Shown here one piece after another: positions 1 through 6,400 of a DNA stretch of 8,115 nucleotides (position 1 is the stretch's first letter; the number at the start of each line of letters is the position of its first letter). Below the pieces are notes generated by a model. It was not told the origin of the DNA. It searched no databases and saw nothing but the letters and a program-made list of their open reading frames with translations. Position numbers and translations under genes: made by a program. Source of the stretch: Allobrachymonas sp. (GTDB lineage: Bacteria > Pseudomonadota > Gammaproteobacteria > Burkholderiales > Burkholderiaceae_C); the NCBI GenBank assembly GCA_017996515.1, contig JAGOGU010000058.1, forward strand, positions 1 through 8,115. The letters are read 5' to 3'.

Positions 1-87
1 GGGGGCGATTTGCCATTTGCCACCGAAGTAGCGCAGCACAGATCGGGTGATCTTGCTAGAGGGCGTTTGAGTTTTTAAAGAAGCCAT
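1..87 (-). CDS. D12-class DNA adenine methylase, N-terminal 29 codons only
   Basis: The first 29 codons of a gene that leaves the window at position 1. From the ATG at 87-85 the frame reads MASLKTQTPSS, then KITRSVLRYFGGKWQIAP. The segment RYFGGKWQIAP at residues 19-29 is the signature start of D12-class (Dam-type) N6-adenine methyltransferases, where the FxGGK motif forms part of the S-adenosylmethionine site. The enzyme would methylate adenines in phage and host DNA, plausibly to protect phage DNA from restriction. The catalytic DPPY motif lies outside the window, so intactness and target site cannot be judged. A good ribosome-binding site, AAGGA, lies 5 nt before the ATG. The gene starts inside the com-like gene (32-nt overlap), and its start sits in a potential RNA hairpin at 84-119. 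That arrangement resembles Mu com-mom, but Mom is not a D12 methylase. The family call rests on one motif plus context. Confidence 0.85.
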   Translation of the reverse strand, partial: MASLKTQTPSSKITRSVLRYFGGKWQIAP

Positions 88-271
88 GATTGTCCTTTTT
101 CAGAGTGGGACGCTCATGGGCGCGCTGGATTGGGGTCGATGCCCGGTAGTGGTTGAGCACCCCGTAGCGGGGGCATTTGATGGCCAGGCGCACATACTCG
201 CCTTCGGCCAGTTTGCGGCGGCAGCCACCGCAGCGCAGTTCAGGGTTTTTGCCTGTGGTTTTTTCAGTCAT
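56..271 (-). CDS. com: Com-like translational regulator (Mu Com family), one zinc ligand replaced
   Basis: A 71-residue protein starting at the ATG at 271-269, with an AAAAAGG ribosome-binding site just upstream. The frame stays open further upstream, but that extension has no family resemblance. The core LRCGGCRRKLAEGEY (residues 12-26) followed by LAIKCPRYG (29-37) matches the small zinc-finger Com family, whose Mu member binds com-mom mRNA and activates translation of the DNA-modification gene. The family pattern is CxxC, about 15-16 residues, CxxC. Here Cys14, Cys17 and Cys33 are kept, but the fourth position is Tyr36 (codon TAC at 166-164, one base from TGC). His41 or another residue might substitute, or zinc binding may be weakened. 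The C-terminal third is polar and basic (TLKKDNHGFFKNSNAL). Its last 32 nt overlap the methylase start, and the hairpin at 84-119 lies inside its coding sequence. Family assignment is firm; activity is uncertain. Confidence 0.88.
   Translation of the reverse strand: MTEKTTGKNPELRCGGCRRKLAEGEYVRLAIKCPRYGVLNHYRASTPIQRAHERPTLKKDNHGFFKNSNAL
84..119 (-). promoter_or_regulatory. Putative translation-inhibitor hairpin over the methylase start
   Basis: On the transcribed strand, positions 119-108 (CCATGAGCGTCC) can pair with positions 95-84 (GGACAATCATGG) around a 12-nt loop at 107-96. There are 10 Watson-Crick pairs of 12: a 6-bp outer stem, a 2x2 internal mismatch (113/112 against 90/91) and a 4-bp inner stem. 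The 3' arm contains the GGA of the Shine-Dalgarno sequence and the AUG at 87-85, so folding would block initiation of the methylase. In phage Mu a stem-loop at the mom start does this, and Com opens it by binding the mRNA. Pairing is read directly from the sequence. The regulatory role is inferred from the adjacent com-like gene. No folding energy was computed. Confidence 0.6.
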
Positions 272-309
272 TGCAAGCCTTTTTCTTGTGTTGAAAATGT
301 TAGGCTGTA

Positions 310-332
310 CCCGCTCTCGCGAGAGTGGCGGG
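310..332. repeat. Inverted repeat with a perfect 12-bp palindrome, upstream of com
   Basis: Positions 314-325 read CTCTCGCGAGAG, identical on both strands. They are flanked by CCCGC (310-314) and GCGGG (328-332), which can extend the stem with a 3-nt bulge. On the minus strand the structure ends 38 nt before the com start codon. It is not followed by a T-run on either strand, so a terminator is unlikely. It could be an operator or activator site, or an RNA hairpin in the com leader. Confidence 0.5.
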
Positions 333-373
333 TCTTTGCCTAGCTTGCAGGCTATTTCTGCAGGGAGGGGGCT

Positions 374-401
374 TGGGTCAGGTGTTCGTAGCACTTGCCC
401 A
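374..401 (-). repeat. Weak imperfect stem-loop after the 79-residue gene
   Basis: On the transcribed strand TGGGCAAGTG (401-392) can pair imperfectly with CACCTGACCCA (384-374), with one mismatch and one bulged base, around a 7-nt loop. It starts 20 nt after the stop codon of the small gene at 421. No T-run follows in the direction of transcription. It may be a remnant of structure or chance pairing. Confidence 0.25.
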
Positions 402-420
402 GGTCGCCCGTCTTTTTTAT

Positions 421-660
421 TCAGCCAAAGCTGCGCGGCAGTTGGGTACGGCGCTGCTCTGATTCGTGGGCTGCGCGGCAGTGATCGGCTTCCCAGAAAA
501 AAAGCAGGTTGATTGCTGTGGCTGTCCAGCCCCAATAACGATGGCCTTTGAGCCGCATCCTGTAGGCGCGGCTGCTGAGGGTTTCGTCCGGGTGCCCCGC
601 AAGAACGGCGTTGGCCAGTTGATCCAGGCCGATGGCGATATTGAGCGCGTACCGCTTCAT
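421..660 (-). CDS. Conserved small phage protein of unknown function (79 residues)
   Basis: A 79-residue protein whose ATG (660-658) overlaps the stop of the preceding gene as ATGA. The ribosome-binding site GAGGT lies within the end of that gene, so the two are probably translationally coupled. Visible features are an amphipathic N-terminal helix (KRYALNIAIGLDQLANAVLAG, residues 2-22, shown here only as a region), the segment PDETLSSRAYRMR (24-36), and an aromatic and Cys/His-containing stretch FFWEADHC (54-61) before the basic end RRTQLPRSFG. I recall similar short proteins with a DETLSSRAYR block next to tail and lysis genes of proteobacterial phages, without an assigned role. No catalytic motif, signal peptide or full membrane segment is evident. 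The call of a real gene rests on this remembered block, the start-stop overlap and the ribosome-binding site. The function is unknown. Confidence 0.8.
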   Translation of the reverse strand: MKRYALNIAIGLDQLANAVLAGHPDETLSSRAYRMRLKGHRYWGWTATAINLLFFWEADHCRAAHESEQRRTQLPRSFG

Positions 661-1064
661 ACGGCTACCTCGGCAGCATAAGCAAACAGGGCATCCAAGT
701 CAGCACTGTTCAGCCCCAGCAGCTGCGCCATCGTGGTCATGGTGGCGCTGCCGCGCTGCCAGGTGATGGCCCGCTGGTAGCCAATGGTGGCGGTGTAGCG
801 CTGCACGGGGTCGGGGATTTGCGCAATTGCATCAAGAATATCCTGCTCAGTCAGTTGCTTGATTGCATACAGCGCAATCAGCCCCTGCGCTGGCGTGCAT
901 GTAGTGGGGGCTGGTACAGGCACCGCTGGGGGCTGGATAAATGCGCCGTTTTCGTAAATGTCGCCGATCACAGCCGTATCAGACGCGACCCAGGTATCTG
1001 CAAGCGCTCTTTCAGAGACTGCAACATTTACAACAACACCATCCTCAATAATCGCAAATCGCAT
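657..1064 (-). CDS. Tail fibre accessory / assembly-type protein
   Basis: About 135 residues, starting MRFAIIEDGVVVNVAV. The N-terminal domain (about 1-43) has the common phage pattern of a short beta-rich unit, here IIEDGVVVNVAV followed later by IGDIYENGAFIQP. A proline-rich linker (about 44-54) leads to a helical C-terminal half with TPAQGLIALYAI, then LLGLNSADLDALFAYAAEVAV. Such proteins follow tail fibre genes in many tailed phages and are thought to help fibre folding or attachment; that role is inferred from position and pattern. An in-frame ATG lies 15 nt upstream at 1079-1077, but it overlaps a strong Shine-Dalgarno GGAGGT (1077-1072), which sits 7 nt before the ATG at 1064-1062. The downstream start is therefore preferred. 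The stop (659-657) overlaps the start of the 79-residue gene. Confidence 0.78.
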   Translation of the reverse strand: MRFAIIEDGVVVNVAVSERALADTWVASDTAVIGDIYENGAFIQPPAVPVPAPTTCTPAQGLIALYAIKQLTEQDILDAIAQIPDPVQRYTATIGYQRAITWQRGSATMTTMAQLLGLNSADLDALFAYAAEVAV

Positions 1065-1071
1065 GTTTTCA

Positions 1072-1077
1072 ACCTCC
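1072..1077 (-). promoter_or_regulatory. Ribosome-binding site that decides the start at 1064
   Basis: GGAGGT on the minus strand, 7 nt before the ATG at 1064-1062. It overlaps the alternative upstream ATG (1079-1077), which has no comparable site of its own. It also follows directly after the stop of the fibre gene (1082-1080). Confidence 0.8.
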
Positions 1078-1079
1078 AT

Positions 1080-2531
1080 TTACCAATACCAAATTCGCAC
1101 AATTCCGTGACCACCATCACCTCCATCTCCGGCTAAGGCTTCAACTCGTGAGCTTTTGTTGTTATCCGTTGCTCCGGGAATAGCTACTTTAACAACTGCG
1201 TGTCCACCGCTGCCTCCACCTGACCCTATACCGCCATTTCCACCGCGCCCACCGGTGACATAGATGTATGTGTTTGTACGGCCAGACCCTAAGTCCCTGC
1301 CACGAGCATTCCCACCCGCAGCCCCCCCGCAGAAATCTGCACCGTCTTCGCCGTCTCCAGCGCTGGGGCGCATCGTTGTGCCATTGACAATCGTGAATGC
1401 CGCAGAATCAATTCCACCCGCCGCTGGAGCTTTAGACGGCACATCTGTAAACCCTGCTTCTCCGCTTGAAATTGATGTATTAGTCGATTTAGCGCCACCG
1501 CCGTCAGAAGGGTACCTTTGTGTATTTGCGGTTTCTGTATATGAGATCGCAAACGTTTCAGAAGACAGTATGTCGGGAGAAACAAAATAGCTGCGCCCGC
1601 CAGGCTTTCCTTTTACTGAAGCAACATATTGATAAAAGCTAGTTGCACCGTTAGCGTCATAAGCGACAAAAGCGCGGTTATTGTTTGTTTTACCACCCAG
1701 CCCACCGGCACCCACCACTACATCGCACAATGCTGGAAGGTCTTTTGCTCTAAATAGCTTGCCCCGGCCCGCCGATCCATGTCCCCCCCCTTTTTGATTG
1801 GGAGCTGAAGCGTTCGGTTTGGCGGCCGCCACTCCACTATCGCCACCCCAGCCTCCGGAAATAGCTTCCACATAAATAAAAGTTGCATCGGCAGGCTTGG
1901 GCCAGACAGAAGACGAGGTGAACTCTTCGTATCCGCTTTGCATTCCGGGAACAAACTCCACGCCGGCGGCCTGAGGATTCACAGCGAGCACATACCGGGC
2001 TTTGCCCGTAAACGCGGGCAGCACATCGGTTAGCTTTATATCTCCATCAAGGCCGCCAAAGCTGCTCACGCCGGCAATGGCGCTTACGCCAGCGACCCAG
2101 CCTGTGCCTGTCCACACACGCCACTTATCCAAGGTGATGTCAAAGTAGGTAGCCCCGGTCAGGATGGGGTGGCCATCAATATCTGTTGTCGGTGCGCTGG
2201 CGTGGGCACCAAGGTTGAGTTTGACGGCCTGGTTGCGTGCCGCCTGGGCAGTGCTGGCATAGCCGCCTGCTGTGCTGGCCGATTGATCGGCGGCGGCGGC
2301 GCTTTGGTTTGCGGCCAGCTCTGCAGCGCTGGCGCTTTGGGCGTTTTCTTGCGCAGATGTGGCATTGGTGGCCGTGGCCACGGCGGCTGCATGCATGTTG
2401 CTGGCCATGGTGCGGGCACTGTTGGCCCAGTCCACGGCCTTGGCGTTGAAGGTGCCTGCGCTGCGATCGCTGGGGGCAGGAAAGTCGCTGGCCAGCGCAA
2501 TCGACGGGGCTGGTACTGGTGGGGTGGACAT
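1080..2531 (-). CDS. Tail fibre with glycine-rich C-terminal adhesin-like domain
   Basis: A complete 483-residue protein and the likely receptor-binding fibre. Segments in order: a short N-terminal attachment-like unit with PAPSDRSAGTFNAKA (residues 18-32); an Ala/Ser/Gln-rich shaft (about 43-102) typical of trimeric coiled-coil fibre stalks; a YFDITLDKWRVWTGTGWV element (129-146) and SSFGGLDGDIKL (156-167), both recurring phage fibre patterns; then a glycine-rich domain from about 204 to the end. The last part starts FTSSSVWPKPADATFIYVEA, contains runs such as GGRGGNGGIGSGGGSGG and ends GIVRIWYW. Glycine-rich tips of this kind form receptor-recognition surfaces in other phages. The start (2531-2529) overlaps the preceding stop as TAATG, with AAGGA upstream. 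Base composition falls sharply at the start of the glycine-rich half, suggesting that this tip was exchanged. Host range should depend on it. Confidence 0.85.
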   Translation of the reverse strand: MSTPPVPAPSIALASDFPAPSDRSAGTFNAKAVDWANSARTMASNMHAAAVATATNATSAQENAQSASAAELAANQSAAAADQSASTAGGYASTAQAARNQAVKLNLGAHASAPTTDIDGHPILTGATYFDITLDKWRVWTGTGWVAGVSAIAGVSSFGGLDGDIKLTDVLPAFTGKARYVLAVNPQAAGVEFVPGMQSGYEEFTSSSVWPKPADATFIYVEAISGGWGGDSGVAAAKPNASAPNQKGGGHGSAGRGKLFRAKDLPALCDVVVGAGGLGGKTNNNRAFVAYDANGATSFYQYVASVKGKPGGRSYFVSPDILSSETFAISYTETANTQRYPSDGGGAKSTNTSISSGEAGFTDVPSKAPAAGGIDSAAFTIVNGTTMRPSAGDGEDGADFCGGAAGGNARGRDLGSGRTNTYIYVTGGRGGNGGIGSGGGSGGHAVVKVAIPGATDNNKSSRVEALAGDGGDGGHGIVRIWYW

Positions 2532-3490
2532 TAAATAAATCCTTTCACGGATAAAGAAAGTCGAGCCAGCGGCAAGGTGGCCGCTTCAAGAGAGCCGCTG
2601 ACAAGGCCAAAGGTATTAAGGTATTCGTAGCGCGGCAACCCGCTGATGACGACGGCCACGGGCTGCGCGGCGATGCGCCGCAGTACGTCGGCGGTGTAAT
2701 TGGCCTGGTCGCTGCCCAGGTAGGCGCTGCACTCGACGTTGGTGGCACTTGCACGCGGGACGATGGTTGTGCTGCCATCCTCATCGGTCTTGATATAGCT
2801 GTAGGTTTTAATAGTGGCACTGGCCCCGTACTCCACGCCCTGCACCCGCTCTTGGGTGGAACCCAGTAGGGGGACCCACACACCCAGCGCGGCCATGCCC
2901 AGGGAGCAAGGGGCATCGCCTGCGCTAGTGATGCGGATGGTGAGCTCCCCGCCCGGGGCCATGTCCAAGTCACTAAAGGCTTTTTGCGTCAGCGGTGCTT
3001 GGGGGTAAAACAGGTATTCAAACAGGCCGAAGGGCTGCTCATACAGCCCGCCGCTCCAGTCCATGAGCACGTCGCCGCCGGGAGCGGTTTTGTGGATCAC
3101 CTGCAGCATGTCGCCCTGCAAGCCGTACAGGGCCAGGCCGTTGTAAATGGCGGGCAGCACTAAAACGTATGTCAGCTCACCGGCGCGGGTTGCGCGGGTG
3201 CTGATTTTTCCGTCAAACGGGGCCATGCGGTTGCTGGGGCCGCTGGTGCGCCATTTTGCGGGGTTGGTGCCGGGCACTACGTTGGTGCTGGGGGCAATGC
3301 TGGCCCACAAGCGCCCGCCGTGGCTGATGTTGTTCTCAATCCCTGCGTAAGCGGTTGTGCTGCTCCAAGCGACCTCGCCAGCGCCAGTGTCCACCTCGGG
3401 GATGGTGGTGCCGTTTTTAATGCTGCTGGCATCAATCGTGTGGGGCAGCAGCACCGAGGCTTGTGCGATGTTGATGCTGTTGTTGCTCAT
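2531..3490 (-). CDS. Phage tail protein with carbohydrate-binding-like segment
   Basis: A complete 319-residue protein. Its ATG (3490-3488) overlaps the tape measure stop as TGATG, with GGAGGT 9 nt upstream inside that gene. Residues 42-94 (WSSTTAYAG, then LWASI, NPAKWRTSGPSNRMAPFDG) follow the aromatic WxxxTAY...W pattern of carbohydrate-binding modules of the CBM5/12 type. This pattern recurs in tail proteins of proteobacterial siphophages, where it is followed by NRMAPFDG. The remainder (about 95-319) is mixed beta-rich sequence with few recognisable motifs, for example GGELTIRITSAGDAPCSLGMAALGVW in the middle. Position directly after the tape measure suggests a distal tail or baseplate protein that contacts the cell surface or anchors the fibre. 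Sugar binding is an inference from the pattern. No enzyme motif is visible. Confidence 0.75.
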   Translation of the reverse strand: MSNNSINIAQASVLLPHTIDASSIKNGTTIPEVDTGAGEVAWSSTTAYAGIENNISHGGRLWASIAPSTNVVPGTNPAKWRTSGPSNRMAPFDGKISTRATRAGELTYVLVLPAIYNGLALYGLQGDMLQVIHKTAPGGDVLMDWSGGLYEQPFGLFEYLFYPQAPLTQKAFSDLDMAPGGELTIRITSAGDAPCSLGMAALGVWVPLLGSTQERVQGVEYGASATIKTYSYIKTDEDGSTTIVPRASATNVECSAYLGSDQANYTADVLRRIAAQPVAVVISGLPRYEYLNTFGLVSGSLEAATLPLARLSLSVKGFI

Positions 3491-6400
3491 CAGGCCATTA
3501 CCTCCGTTGCCATGGCGTTGCCACCGGCGGTGACGTTGTCAAATTGATCTGCCAGTTGCTGGCTGCTGCGCTCAATGCCTTGTAGCCGCGCCTCAAGCCG
3601 TGCGCTTTGTTCACGCAGGGCGCGGATTTCAGCAAGCAAGGCATTGGTATCGCCCTGGACCGCGCCGCCTGCTATGCCTGTGCCTCCGGCCCAGGGGTTA
3701 AAGGCTTTGGGGATGATGGCCTCACCTTCGTGGATTTGCGCCAGCATGTCCCGGGGTACCACGTTGGTGCCCACCGCATAGGCTGGCACACGCACGCTGG
3801 CGCTGCCGGTATTGGCAGGGGACAGGGCGCCAATTAGCACATCCAGCCGCGCAGAGATGGGCCGCTCAATATTGCTGGCCGCCCCGGCCAGCAGGGGGGA
3901 CATTGCCTTGCCAAAATCCAAATGCATGGTGGACAAGGACAGGGCAGCCCTCTCTTGCAGGGCCAGCAGGTTCTCGCGCTGAGTGTTTTCTCGATCCCAA
4001 ATGTCCGCCTGCTCTTGCATGGACTTGGCAATCAAGGCTTTAGCGATGCTGCTGACCTCGAACTGCTCCTGCGCGATCTGGGTTTGCGCTGTCAGCTGCT
4101 CCATCTGCGCCTCGATGCCCGTGGCCTGGGCCTGGCCCACCAGCTCCTGCGCCTTGGCCAGCGCCTCTAGCTCTGCGGCCATGCGCCCGGCAGTGATGCT
4201 GTAATCGCTACCGCTGGTGGCCAGGGTGCTTGCAAGCCCCAAGTAATCGCCGGTGACGGACTGCAGCCGCCCAAAGGCATCCACATTGCCCGCGCGGGCA
4301 GAATCTTTCAGCGTGCCGTACTCGGCGGCCAGTGCCGACATGCGGTCGCTTTCGCTCAGGCCCGAGGCGCTGCTGCTGAATAAATCATGGGCGTAATCGC
4401 CAAGGCGCTTGGCCGCATCGGCCAGGGCACGCGCTGCGGCCAGCTCATCGCGCAGGCCACTTAGGCGCTCTTGCGTGATCTGCGCCTGCAACCGCTGGGC
4501 CTCTGCTTGCTGCTGCTTTTGCGCGTTGAACAGCGACTGCTCTATGCCAATCAGCTCCTGCAGCTTGCCCGTATCCACCACCCCTGCGCTGCTAAGCTGC
4601 GCCCGCAAAATCGCCTCCTGCGCCCGCAGGCCCGAGCTATCACCGGTGTACTGCAGCGCCAGGCCGCTTGCAGTGCTCCAACTGCTCCATGCTTGCTGGG
4701 TTTTTTGCGCAGCCTCGGCGGCCGCGTTTTGCAAATCGCCAAGCGCATAAATCATTGCCTGCAACGCCCGGTTGGCAGGGTCAAGCGCTGCCAGCTCTTT
4801 CTCGCGCAGAGCTTGGGTGTTGCCGGTCATTTGCCACAGAGTGGACATCAGGCCATCGCGCTGCTGCCGGGCTGCATCCTTCAAATCGGCCAAAGCATCT
4901 GCCGCATCCAGCAGCGCATTGCGGGCCTCGATGCTTAGATGGCCCAGGCTCCACACTTCTTGAGCCAGCGCATAGATTTCGTCCTTGCTGGACTGCATCA
5001 GCATGCTAGATAGCTCGGGCTGCTGCATGGTGCTCAAGCCCGCACCAATCAGCCCACCGGCAATGCTGTCGTACTGTGCATTCAGACGCTGTTCTGGCGT
5101 GCGGAACTTGTCTTGCACGGCCAGGACGCGGTTTTCTAAATCCATCCACTGCTGGGCAATTGCCTGCGCTGCCTCTTCCATCGTCGGTGTGATGCTGGCG
5201 AATGCATCGCCCAGTTGCATGATGACAGCCCACGCCTCGCGCCCGCTTTCGGTCGCCAGGTCTTGCGCTTCGGCCAGCTTGCGGTACTGCTCGCGGGCGT
5301 TGCTGGAATCAATATCGGGCAGGGTCAAATCCACTGCGCTAAAGGCTTCGCTCAGTTTGGCTTGCAGTTTGCTTCGCTGTTCGTCGGCAGTGAAAAAGTT
5401 TTGGTAAAAGCTGCTGGTGGCTGCAGTAAAGCCCTCCATGCCGCCGAAGAGTTCGGACAGCTTGTAGGCCATATCAGCGCCCGCGAGGCTGCCTGCATAC
5501 AGCGTGTGGTTAAGCTCTTCGAGTACAGCATTAACGGTGGTCAGGCTGGTGGCCAAGCGGGTTAAGGTGTCGATGGCTTTTTCATCGGCCAGGGCGTACT
5601 CGCTGGGGATGTAGGTATCTGGCGCTGCAGCCTGCTGTGCAAGCCGTGAGCCGATTTGGCCGCCCCAAAAAGCACTGCCGCCGCTGGTGGAAATGTTTAA
5701 AAACCCGCTTACTTTTTCAAGCAACTGCCGATCTGCGTCGTCAAGGTGCGCGGTGGGGTTGTCTATAGAGCGGTCGCTGTACAGCCGGTTTGCCAACCCA
5801 GATGCCGTCCACTGGGCGTACAGTGCGCTGGCCTCGGTTTTGCTCGCCTGAGTCACCATGGTGCCAATCACCTGCTGGGCTAGCTCGTTTTGGATGCGTG
5901 CGAACTCCTCGTTAATTTTTGCTTCTTGCTCTTCGGGCTTGAGGCCTTTTAGGCTCAGCTTTATGCCGCTGGAAAAGTTGTTCAAACCGCTGCTATCCAA
6001 GCCCAGCACGCTGCCCAGGCTTTGGGTGTTGAACACCATGCCTGCGTAGTAGTCGGCAAACTCTTTACGGGTGGCCTCATCCAGCGGGTTGCGCTTGGTT
6101 TTATCGCTGCGAAACAGCCCGCCTTTGTAGTATTCGTAGGTGTTGCCCACAAACCCGGCTTCGCCGCCAAAGGTGCCCTCAATACCCGTGTCTTTGAGCT
6201 TGCGGCCAAAAAGCCGATTGATTGCGCCGCCAATCGCCCCGGCAATCAATCCAACGCCGGGGATGGCGCTGGCAACGCCAGCGATTTTGTTCACGTATTT
6301 ATTGACTTCGTAGCCGCCAGAAATCAGCTTGCTGATACCGTACCCGGCAAAGCCGTTCATGACCGCGCCAGCCAGTGCGCCCGCCATTTGCGCACCACCA

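Larger units (their letters stand above)
272..420. other. Non-coding gap between the tail genes and the com-methylase pair
   Basis: This is the only gap of any size in the window (149 bp); all other neighbours overlap or nearly touch. It would be the natural place for a separate late promoter for com and the methylase. It contains a 12-bp perfect palindrome (314-325) and a second imperfect stem-loop (374-401). A weak -10-like TAACAT lies at 302-297 on the minus strand, but there is no convincing -35 box, so any promoter may need an activator, as the Mu mom promoter does. No clear Rho-independent terminator is visible in the direction of transcription. Confidence 0.5.

Noticed and set aside
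41..52. Two GATC sites 8 bp apart at the start of the methylase gene, suggesting Dam-sensitive autoregulation
   Set aside because: They lie within the coding sequence, downstream of any plausible promoter, and GATC occurs at ordinary frequency elsewhere in the window.
269..286. CAAG/CTTG mini-hairpin around the ribosome-binding site of the com-like gene
   Set aside because: Only four pairs, with the Shine-Dalgarno sequence exposed in the loop; too weak to argue for control.
401..420. T-rich stretch at 411-418 after a hairpin as a plus-strand terminator
   Set aside because: The T-run is about 9 nt away from the stem, no plus-strand gene is present, and the stem is imperfect.
272..535. Upstream extension of the com-like frame to give a 159-residue protein
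   Set aside because: The added part is Pro/Arg-rich, reads antisense-shifted through the 79-residue gene and shows no Com resemblance. The ATG at 271 has its own ribosome-binding site and gives the normal family length.
1065..1079. Upstream ATG for the fibre accessory gene (five extra residues MEVEN)
   Set aside because: It overlaps the GGAGGT site, which is correctly spaced only for the ATG at 1064.
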